Assembly (NCBI GenBank): GCA_023105745.1
Contig: JALGQZ010000015.1
Coordinates: 22,177,499 to 22,241,498 of the forward strand
Origin: Austropuccinia psidii
Taxonomy: Eukaryota; Basidiomycota; Pucciniomycetes; Pucciniales; Sphaerophragmiaceae
Reading direction: 5' to 3'
DNA: 64,000 nucleotides
Shown: one piece after another, positions 55,920-64,000 of the stretch
How the letters are laid out: every line of letters starts with the position of its first letter
How positions within the stretch are numbered: position 1 is the first letter of the stretch
The notes under the pieces: generated by a model
What the model was told of the DNA's origin: nothing
Seen by the model: only the letters and a program-made list of their open reading frames with translations
Databases searched by the model: none
Position numbers and translations under genes: made by a program

Positions 55920-56947
55920 TCATTGATGAGACTGTTCAGTCCTCCTAGAGGCCCTGAATATCCTTAGATGAAGATTCCCATCTGGTATGGCATCTTCTGC
56001 CAACCTTTTGTCTTTATCAGCTGTCTGGTCCTTGAATCTGACTAAGTATCGTCTTTGATCCTTTCCATTAAGTCTGATCTTCCTGGCCCTAATGATCTTA
56101 CTCACAGGTCCTGGGGAGTCCTCCACTTCCACTATGCCAGGTGGTGTGAGGTTCTTCTTCCTGGAGGGGAATTTATCCTCCTCTGTTTGGAAGTATGGCT
56201 TGACCAAACTTACTGGGAAGACTCGGTGCTTCCTGGAAAATTCCTCTGTAAGTTTGACTCCCACTGCATTCTTTCCTATCAACCTAATGATAGTGAAAGG
56301 CCCTACAAATGCGTCCCTCATCTTCTTGGGTCCTTTAAGATTATTAAAGTTCAGTGTAGACACTAGCACCTGGTCCCCTTCCTTAAAGTCAGGTTCCATG
56401 TGTGTCTTGTCACACCTCTTATTATTATATTCTTTTGCCTCAGCTATGCATTTGGCAGTTGTGTCACAAGCCCTCTTCCACATATCATGGAAGTCTTTGC
56501 TGTGGGGTGGATGGTTAGAAGATTCTTCTTTAAGTGATCCACAGGAATCAGGGGATTCCACCCTTTCTCTACCACTGCAGGTGTTTTTCCTGTTGTAGAG
56601 TGCTGACTTGTATTATAAGCCAGCCTGAAAGCTGGTAGAAGGGTAACCCAGTCATGGGTGAATCCTTCATGGTCCTTGTATTCCATGCCATAGGCACAGA
56701 ACCTTCTAAGGATGTCTTCCATAGTCTGGATCATCCTCTCAGCTAGGCCATCTGTTTAGGGATGGTAAGCTGTGGAAAAAGCAATCTTGGTGCCAAGCAT
56801 GTCATACAAGTTGGTCCAAAATTCAGATGTGAATTTTGGGTCCCTATCACTAATGATGATTTTAGGTACTCCACAGGTAGATATGATGTTATTCCAAAAA
56901 ACAGGGCAGTATCCATGGCTGTGTCCTCCCCGTGGCATGGTAGACAC
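55920..56947 (-). pseudogene. pol: Gypsy-C integrase core and C-terminus
   Basis: Second half of integrase after a frameshift near 56910. [14 protein letters not shown] carries the second Asp; STAYHP is followed by a TAG that replaces Gln of the HPQTDG motif (near 56757); DGLAERMIQ holds the Glu. The C-terminal region reads GDQVLVSTLNFNN and FVGPFTIIRLIGKN, then a tail with YLVRFKDQTADKDK and LHLRIFRASRRTEQ. At least one more shift near 56450-56560 breaks it. Confidence 0.87.
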
Positions 56948-58236
56948 CTCATGCTCTTGCTGAACCTATCAACTATGATTATGCAGGCATTGTAGTTTTC
57001 TTTGCCTCCTGGGACAAGTCCTGTGACCCAGTCCATGTTGATAGTTTCCCATGGGTGCTTGGGTTCCTCTATGTGCTGAAGTAACCCATACTTCTTCCCA
57101 TGTTTCCTGTTTGCCTTTTGGCATCTTTCACAGGTGTTGATGTATTCACTCAACTCCTGCTCCCACTTGGGCCACCAAGCTGTGCTTTCTACCCTCTCTT
57201 TGGTTCTGTCTTCAATCATGTGTCCCATATAGGGGCAGTCATGGCATTCCTGCAGGATCAATGAGATGTGGTCTCTGTCTACCACTGTGATTGCACTTTT
57301 GTGCTTTTTTCTGTGGTAGAGGAGGCCATCTATAAGGAAAAACTTGTTATCCTTATAGGCCCTCAACCAGGGTCCTTTCAGTTGGGCTTCCAGTTCTGGA
57401 CTCCTGTATTTTTGTTGAAGGAGTTGTAGTAGTATGCCACACTGTTTGTGTTTGGCATAAGACTTCAGTACTGCACTAAAAAATTCATTGTCCAGTTCAG
57501 AGGACCTTATTCCCAATATGGGAGTTTCTGTCTCCTCTGATTCAGTGTTTCCACTGTCAGGGGTACCACTCTCTGGTGCCCATTCAGAAAATCTGAAGTT
57601 CTTCCTCCTATCTATTTCCATGAAATGGATAGGGATTTTGGCTGCAACTTCAGGGTCATAAGCTTGATTGCTCTTGACATTATCCAGTGGCCATCTGCTA
57701 AGGCCATCTGCATTGGTATGACTTTTACCTTCTTTGTATATGATGGTCATGTTCCCTCTATACTCCTGGATGTCTATTTGCCATCTCAGCATGTGTCTAT
57801 TTGTAGTCTTCATCTTTAGTAAAGACTTCAAGGCTGTGCAGTCTGTGTAGACTTCAAAGACTGCACCCTCCAGATAATAATGGAGTTTTTCTAGAGCCCA
57901 GACTAGACATAGACATTCAGTCTGGGTGGCCCCATACCTGGCTTCTGAATCTTTCAACCGCCTTGAGATGTAGCAAATCACTCCTTCTCTTGGTTCACCA
58001 TCCACAATTTGTCTTTGGTGAAGGGCTGCTCCCAATCCTTGGCTGCATGCTGCATCTATATAAAACTTGAATGGTAGTTCAAAGTCAGGAAAGATGAGCA
58101 CAGGTGCATTAGTGAGTTCATATTTGATCCTCTCATAAGCATCCCTCCTTTCCTTGGTTATTTTAAAAACTACATCTTTTGAACATAACTTGTATAAACT
58201 ACTAGTTATGTGTGCAAAGGTTTTGATGTGGTTTCT
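56743..58236 (-). pseudogene. pol: Gypsy-C RNase H and integrase N-terminus
   Basis: Open from the codon after the stop at 58237-58239. It contains the end of RT (HIKTFAHITSSLYKL), RNase H ([40 protein letters not shown]), a long linker (FRFSEWAPESGTPDSGN), the integrase zinc finger (HDCPYMGHM, CERCQKANRKHGKK) and the first catalytic region (NMDWVTGLVPGGKENYNA). A one-base change near 56910 shifts it out of frame. This is the best copy for reading the decayed pol at 1-2266. Confidence 0.9.
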
Positions 58237-59266
58237 TTAGTAGCTAGCAAACCCAAGAAAGGATTGCATCTCTTTGATGCTTTTTGGTACTGGCTTTTGC
58301 AGTACTGCTGCTACTTTGTTCTGGTCAATTGCCAGACTAAGACCTGAGACTCTATGTCCTAGAGCCAGTAACTCTTGTTGGACAAAATTGCATTTTTTAA
58401 GTGAAATTTTGAGATTTATGGGTGTGAATTTACTTAGTACTCTGTCTATGTATTGCACATGGTCCTCCCATGTCTCTGAGTATATAATGATATCATCAAT
58501 ATATACTACTATCCAGCCTTCCAATATTTCATCTTGAAATATCGTGTCCATCATCCTTTGGAAGTGGGCTGGTGCATTCTTGATGCCAAATGGCATTCTA
58601 GTCTACTCATATATGCCCATATGGCATATTATTCTGAGTAATTTCATGGAGTTTGGTTTAACTCCATTCTGGTGGAAACCTTTCATACAATCCATTTTGG
58701 TTATGTATTTGGCTTTAGCCAGTTTATCCAAGGCATGAGGTATCCTGGGTATAGGGTACCTGTCTGCTTTTATGTAGTTATTCAGAGCTCTGAAATCTCC
58801 ACAGTCTAGACTTGCCATCATGCCAGGTGATTAGGACAGGGGTGGTGATTTCTACTATTTCATTATGTCCAATATTCCTGATGACATCCATATCCAGGAG
58901 TTCATTGATATGTTTCTCAATTTCTTTTCTGGTTTCCAGGCTTGCTGGATAAGGAGGTCTCCTCAGCATGGGTGGATAAGGCTTTTCCACATCCAGATAT
59001 AGTTCTATATCATGGCCTTTGATCTTGCCTAATGGTTCTTCACCAATGACAAATGCTGGTCTGTTCTTTCTCAGCATCTTCAGTAAACTTAGTTTTTTTT
59101 TACTGGTGAGGGTAGTGCCAAACTGTCCCTCCCAGAATTCCTTCGAAAGTTCTTCTAGTGGGTCTTGAGAAGATATCTGGTATATATCAAGAGAAAATTT
59201 ATTTTCCTTGTTAGTACCAATGGTGATTTGCCTATTTTTACTGTTGTAAATGTCTATGCCATACAT
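58237..59266 (-). pseudogene. pol: Gypsy-C protease end and reverse transcriptase
   Basis: RT is spread over three reading pieces. 58778-59266: MYGIDIYNSKNR, EKPYPPMLRRPPYPASLETR, EITTPVLITWHDGKSRL. 58603-58821: GDFRALNNYIKADRYPIPR. 58237-58596: PFGIKNAPAHFQRMMDTIF, VVYIDDIIIYSETW, EMQSFLGFASY. Breaks are a frameshift near 58800, a stop in IYE-TRMPF near 58600 and a TAA after FASY at 58237-58239. The YIDD catalytic motif itself is intact. Confidence 0.9.
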
Positions 59267-60186
59267 CCTCTGGTAATCTGTTCCCAGTAAAAACCTTGGA
59301 TGTGGGCATCATCAAGCACTACAAACTCTGGGTTGAGTCTGATATTACACTTCCTGTGGGGTATAATTATCTCTTTGATAATTTTTCCAATGGAAGTCAT
59401 CATACCTGATGCACTTTTTAAGTTCTTTGCCTTAGTGGGCAAGAGCTGTTTTTCCTAGTTTGGGAAGTGGGTATCCAGATAGTTTCTGGCCACTATGGAG
59501 CAGTGTGCTCCACTATCAATGATCAGTGGGTGCTGAGCATCGTCAATACAAACAGTCATTTTTGTGCCTGTCCCATGTATATATGCCATTCCTTTGGTTG
59601 GTGTAACCAGGAATGTTTGTGCATCTTGTGTGTGTTTGCACAAGTTCTTGTTAGCAGTGTCCTGTGGCATGCCTGATTCCAACTGTACATCCTGGATTTC
59701 TAGTGGGGTTTCCTCTTGTAATTCCACTAGAAATTCCTCTATTGGGTCTTGATCATCATCAGATGGTTCTCTGATGGCATCACCCATGGAGTCTGATTCA
59801 GAATCCTCTGTTGGAGGTTCTTCCTCAGGGACTTTCTCTATGGAATAGACTTTTTTCTTTGCCTTTGGACAGTTGTTGGCATAGTGGTCTGTTGAACCAC
59901 AATTGTGACAAGAATTCCTCTTCTTTCCCACCTCTGCCACTCTTTCTTTGGGTTTGTCTTTGAACTCTACCCTGAAAGGTTGTTTCTCTTTGAAACTACT
60001 GCTCTTATATTGGGTGAATTTCCCTATATTAGTCCTTTTCCTTATGTCTTGTAAGGTGTTGGCAATGTCATCTAGAGTGCAATTTTGGTTGCATCGGAAT
60101 TTTACTGCATGCTCTAGTTCTCCTGGCAATTGTGTCAGAAGTTTGTGATTCCTCATTTGGATGTTCATCTGAGGATAACACACCAC
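59254..60186 (-). pseudogene. gag: Gypsy-C Gag end, zinc knuckle and protease
   Basis: Continues gag after a frameshift near 60170: LDDIANTLQDIRKRTNIGK, then the zinc knuckle CHNCGSTDHYANNC (standard CX2CX4HX4C), a long acidic linker (EDSESDSMGDAIREPSDDDQ), and the protease LIIDSGAHCSIVARNYL with an intact DSG. A TAG after HFPN at 59455-59457 and a shift near 59260 (LLGTDYQRMYG region) interrupt. No stop separates gag and protease here, unlike Gypsy-A and -D. Confidence 0.88.
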
Positions 60187-60905
60187 TCATATGGATCTTT
60201 GTCCACAGAGTATTTGTCATTTTGAAATGACATGGTCTTTTGCCATATCCAAGTTCCATCACTGTACTTTTGGATGATTTGACTCTTCCACCCTGGCCAG
60301 TTTCTTCTGCCATGGATTTCTTTCATTTCTGTGTAACATATACTGGCATGACCTTTAAATGCAGTATTCAATCTAGCAGTGATCCAGTAGTCTGGTATGC
60401 TTGGTACATCAATGAAGAGTCCATAAATATAATCTATGAGCTCCATATCATCATATTCTCCTGATCCAGAGAATTTGGGCCAGCTTGAGGCTTCAGGAAG
60501 CTGTTTCAAAGCTTACTTCTCTGAATAAGACATTCCATCTCCATCCTGGTATTGTGATGGAGATCTTGCCTTATTCATCAACATGGCATCTGGTTTGATG
60601 TCATCTGGTTGATATGGATTCTCCATAACTTGGCCTTGTGGTTGGGGCTTCAAGTTATGGTAGACATTAAAGAATTTGTTTATGTCTTGGTCCAGACAAT
60701 CCCTGTCCCTTTTGCTTTGGTGTTGTTCTTCAAAGACTATGTTCAGTCTTTTGTTGGTTTCTTCAGAGGCTTTGCTAAGTGGAGCATATCCTTCCTGAAG
60801 GTTGTTAACTATCTGTTCCAAGGAGGCTTGACTTTCTCTCATCCTCTCTTGGCCAGCTTTAATTTCTTCAAACTTCTTTGCAGATTGTTCAGAATATTGG
60901 GACAT
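60165..60905 (-). pseudogene. gag: Gypsy-C Gag N-terminal and core
   Basis: From the ATG at 60905 (MSQYSEQSAKKFEEIKAGQ). It has a coiled-coil-like N-terminus (SLEQIVNNLQEGY, ASEETNKRLNIVFEEQ), then a TAA after MSYSEK (60513-60515), then the core LKQLPEASSWPKFSGSGEYDD, PDYWITARLNTAFKGH and EIHGRRNWPGWKSQIIQKY. It lies in the same frame as the gag-frame reading at 61128-61496. This is a plausible true gag start, because ORF1 ends at 61022 just upstream. Confidence 0.85.
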
Positions 60906-61021
60906 TTGTAACCACAGTGTATCACTGTTGATGTTACTCTCAGATGTGACAATGTTATTTTAAGTCTGAGTGGGGGTAATGTTTCTATTACTAGGACTAA
61001 TGATTCTAGAGTGGTTTACAA

Positions 61022-61636
61022 CTACTTCTGGTTCTTGTGTCCTTCTTTTACCAAATCTAACAGCTTCTGGATCATGGGGTCTGACTCTTTCCTGCTCTGG
61101 TTGAAGGAGGCTTTGTTCTTTCCCTCGTTACCTTGTCTTCTCCTGGAAACTTCCTGGAATTGTGAAGAATGGTGACTCTTGGCCACTGATCTGCTGGTTT
61201 CTGAATGGTGTGAAGCCACTGGAGAGCTGATTTGGCCTGCTCCTTGTGAGCCTCAAGGAATCTGAGTAGGCCCTGTCTGGGTTAACTGTTCTTCTATAGC
61301 TTGGATAGTGGCTTGATTCTCCCTTATCCTCTATTCCCTTGCCTCCAGGAGTCTGAACTTCCTGGTAGGATTCCAACCTTTGGTGATTACCATCAGGTCT
61401 TTGAATTATATCTCTTTGAGACAGATCTTCTGGCAACTTGCTCCAAGTTCTGCCCAGTGACTTGCCAGGTTGAACCTTTTGTTGTCCATGCTCCATTGAA
61501 ATAAATCTTTGAGGAGTGGGTGGAGCTGAAGAACTTGATCCATATCCTTCCAGTCCTCTGGTTTGAGGTTCCTGTTAAATTGGGGTGTGAATGGCAAGGT
61601 TGATATTATCTCCCTCATTGTTTTGCCATCCACCAC
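61022..61636 (-). pseudogene. Gypsy-C ORF1 overlapping the gag frame
   Basis: One frame, open at 61406-61636 and 61022-61219 with stops between, carries LLKDLFQWSMDNKRF, then across a TAA FKDLMVITKGWNPTRKF, then SVAKSHHSSQFQEVSRRRQG and finally LLDLVKEGHKNQK. The frame one base away is also open from 61496 to 61128 (MEHGQQKVQPGKS). The first frame is the one shared with C2 (LLK, WSMDNK) and, at GWNP, with Gypsy-A ORF1, so it is likely the coding frame. The function is unknown. Confidence 0.55.
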
Positions 61637-61743
61637 TGTGTCCGAGGTGTCCTATTCCAGGTCTTCTGGTTCTGGACAAGCCTTCTCTGTCCTCTGGCTG
61701 GTTCCTTGGAAAGCCAAGGTATCTGAGGTATGCAGGGGACATA

Positions 61744-62091
61744 TCAGTGTTTGCAAACAGTCAAAAACTTCATGTTCTCAGGGTATTTACCTTTGACTGT
61801 GCCTTGTACAAATTTTTTATCTGCTGATTTGTGCAGTTTGCCTTTGGAGGTTACAACTGGGTTAATAATTGTAATTTTCCCTGTACAAGTGGTTAAGGTT
61901 GGTTTACCTTGTATTGAAGCAGAGTTTCGTGGTTTTCTACTCCTCTGAGTGGTTATTGGTGTCCACCCTTTGGCTGTAATGAGGCCTTCACTAAGTCTTT
62001 TTCCTATTCCCTTGCTGCCCTCTGGCTCTGAGGGTGTCACTGGTGTGTTGGCCTGTGACTGGGGCTCAAGTGGTATGAAGTTTTCTTCCAC
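61744..62091 (-). CDS. Gypsy-C leader ORF (115 aa), unknown
   Basis: Open frame MEENFIPLEPQSQANTP, with Ser/Thr/Pro/Lys-rich sequence (RSRKPRNSASIQGKP) and no recognisable domain. It lies between the LTR and ORF1, where Gypsy-A has its leader exon. It may be the front of ORF1 in another phase, or chance. Confidence 0.35.
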   Translation of the reverse strand: MEENFIPLEPQSQANTPVTPSEPEGSKGIGKRLSEGLITAKGWTPITTQRSRKPRNSASIQGKPTLTTCTGKITIINPVVTSKGKLHKSADKKFVQGTVKGKYPENMKFLTVCKH

Positions 62092-62661
62092 TGAATCAAA
62101 CAGGAAAAGAGGTCTTATTTCAGTTAAGACTTCTTAAAAGGCTTGTTTTGCATGTCTAAGAATGGCCTCTGGGCTTGTATATTACTACAATATGCCCTTG
62201 TATGATGACAGTGTAATTGAATTAACAACTCCACGTCAAAAATACAGCTTATTGATATGTGGTAGACTGTTTGTATACCAATATCTTACAGAATACTTGT
62301 AGTTAGCAAGTATAATCTGTCAAAGGTGGTGTATTACAGGGCAATTGAGTTAACAATGTGCCCAAACACACGTCAACTGTTGGTTTATCAGTATGAGCTG
62401 TCTTGATTCAATTAAGAATGAAGACTGTATTAATGGATTAGAAGTGTTTTTATATACAAAACACACCAAAAATACTGGTCTTGTGGTTATTACCCACATG
62501 ACAGATACTCTTTAAAATATGAGTATTTTTCAAAAAATAAAGAAAAATATATAAAAATATATTTTTTTAAAGAAAATGACGCCCAAAAAAGATAAAACAA
62601 ATGTCAATAAATGATAAAAGAGAAAAAACTTACTTGTAAAGGGCCAAAGAAGGTTTTAAAA
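62092..62661 (-). other. Gypsy-C leader, no gene seen
   Basis: AT-rich stretch between the primer site and the first open frame. No supported coding frame or clear motif. Confidence 0.5.
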
Positions 62662-62677
62662 CATGGCCAGGCCCGCA
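62662..62677 (-). promoter_or_regulatory. Putative primer-binding site of Gypsy-C
   Basis: TGCGGGCCTGGCCATG on the minus strand, three bases after the LTR. It shares GGCC(T/C)(G/A)GCCATG with the sites of C2 and Gypsy-A. Confidence 0.55.
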
Positions 62678-62680
62678 AAA

Positions 62681-64000
62681 TGTCAGGGTGAGTCTATGAT
62701 GAGAGCATTAAAAAGTATTTACAACTCTTATCTATGACTGTGAAACAGTGGATAAAGATTTAAAAGGGTTTTATAAGAGTTAAAGATGGTTTAATTTAAT
62801 AATAAGAGGGCTTTACTATAAGGAAGATAGTGGTGGTGAGCGCTGTTGAAAGCCCTGGGTGCAGCTTTACCTGTTGGGTTACAATAATAAAGACTACAAT
62901 ACTATAAATTAAGAGTATACCTGCTTATTACCCAAGAGTAAAACTGTTTTTGACAGTTTACTACGTAGGGTATTCAAGAGCAGGATGATGAGACAATTCT
63001 GGCTTGGAAAAAGCCTCCTTTCATTCTGAAATGGGGTGGAAAGGGTGCTAGACCTCTCCACGTAGAGGAAATGAAGATTTTTCACTCTCTAGGACTGACT
63101 TGTGGTTTGCAAACAGCCTGTATAGCCTGTATTGGGCCCAGATGTGGTTTTGAAACCACATCTGGGAAGCTTTCACCAATACAGGGTGAAAATTTTCATC
63201 TGGGGACCTCACAGCCTGATTCTGACATGTATGATGCATAGAATGCTGTACAGAAACTGTATGGGACCCCAGTATTCACTGAATTATGAGGTATTGAAGT
63301 ATTAACATGCTTCTTTGTCTGTTTGACACCTCATAATCAGAGTACAACTGTATCCTGTCATAATACAGCTGTATTGGTCATATTGTGGCATTATAAATTT
63401 CAAATGGCCATACCTCTGTCAGTTTTTGAGATATCATTCTCGAAGTTGGTTCATTGGATAGCCCTGTATGAGCTCTACACAATGATACCCAATTTGGTAT
63501 GGTTATCATTAAATATGACAAAGTTATCCAATGTACAAGGTTTTTTGTACATAGGCGTGGTTTGGGAAAAAGCTCTATTGAGCTTGTTTGCCTCATAGCT
63601 TCTGTTATAGTTGAGATATGAAGAAGTGGATGGCACCATCAGATAGCCCTGATTGTGCTCTTTCTAAAAAGACCCGACTTCAAGTATCCCACACTAAAAC
63701 TGTAGAAGTTAGATGAGAGGTGAATGTTTTGTTCACCCTTATTTGGCCTGAAATTGACCATAACTTCAGTAATATTGGTGCTAGCTCAGTTTGGCTGGTA
63801 CCATTGGATAGTCCTGGCTTAGGGCTTCATTTTGAGTTCCATTTGATGGGGTTAAGCCTCTCCTCCTAGATTTTAGATGAGAGGTGAAAATTAAGGTTTA
63901 TGCTCAGAAATAACTTTGAGCAGGAATGACTTTGTTATTTCTTGCCCTATGGTGATGGGACTTATGTTTTCAGAAATAAGTGAGTTTCCTCTTCCTTTTG
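62681..64000 (-). repeat. Gypsy-C 5' LTR, cut by the window edge
   Basis: Matches 54458-55895 from its inner terminus (tgtcagggtgagtc) outward. The TGTCAGCC end lies beyond base 64000. The dyad CAGATGTGGTTT/AAACCACATCTG near 63139 is perfect here. Confidence 0.93.

Noticed and set aside
1..64000. Repeat-induced point mutation as the cause of decay
   Set aside because: Decayed copies look CpG-poor, but I did not measure dinucleotide ratios, and rust fungi are not known for classical RIP; not claimed.

Overview
The window is a block of nested LTR retrotransposons in AT-rich fungal DNA. I find no convincing host gene, tRNA or rRNA. Several lineages are present: Ty3/gypsy families, including a chromovirus, and one Ty1/copia element. 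The gag and pol families closely resemble those that dominate rust fungi (Pucciniales), and from memory the large myrtle-rust-type genome of Austropuccinia psidii. That assignment is an inference from recalled protein families; no search was run. Working names used below: Gypsy-A (LTR starts TGTGAGCC, about 1.8 kb), Gypsy-C (LTR starts TGTCAGCC and ends CCTGACA, about 1.4-1.8 kb), Gypsy-D (relative of A), Chromo-1 and Chromo-2.

Layout, left to right. 1-2266: decayed Gypsy-C pol, plus strand. 2267-5219: a Gypsy-A copy (5' LTR and gag leader) inserted in it and cut by a deletion. 5220-5817: tail of a Gypsy-C LTR. 5818-6848 plus 15931-21029 plus 36488-36716: an old minus-strand Gypsy-C relative (C2) that hosts the rest of the stack. 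6854-15925: complete, apparently intact chromovirus in the C2 3' LTR. 21030-36482: a solo LTR in the C2 5' LTR, itself split by a 13.3-kb Gypsy-A element (22357-35661). That element is split by a Gypsy-C-type solo LTR (24317-27783), which in turn holds an unclassified 2-kb insertion (24567-26544). 36717-44929: eroded gag/protease sequence followed by a decayed Gypsy-D element. 44930-50636: 5'-truncated Chromo-2. 50637-51853: Gypsy-C LTR piece. 51854-52620: Gypsy-D integrase scrap. 52621-54457: truncated copia element. 54458-64000: Gypsy-C element, minus strand, with its 5' LTR running off the window.

Four insertions keep perfect 5-bp target duplications: gggct, atgtg, aaatc and gtatt. A fifth has a 6-nt direct repeat, aaaatg. 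Together they give a relative chronology. Chromo-1 is youngest, with only two differences between its 758-bp LTRs and no break in gag or pol.

The most interesting expression signals follow. Chromo-1 has a textbook -1 frameshift site (GGGAAAA, 6-nt spacer, 7-bp stem) at the gag end. Directly beside its 5' LTR lies a 14-nt site complementary to a sequence inside the LTR next to a hairpin and a TATA-like box, which looks like Tf1-type self-priming. In Gypsy-A, -C and -D a conserved upstream ORF1 overlaps the gag reading frame; in A and D its stop codon overlaps an ATG as ATGA. All functional statements are read from sequence or family knowledge; no alignment or database search was run.
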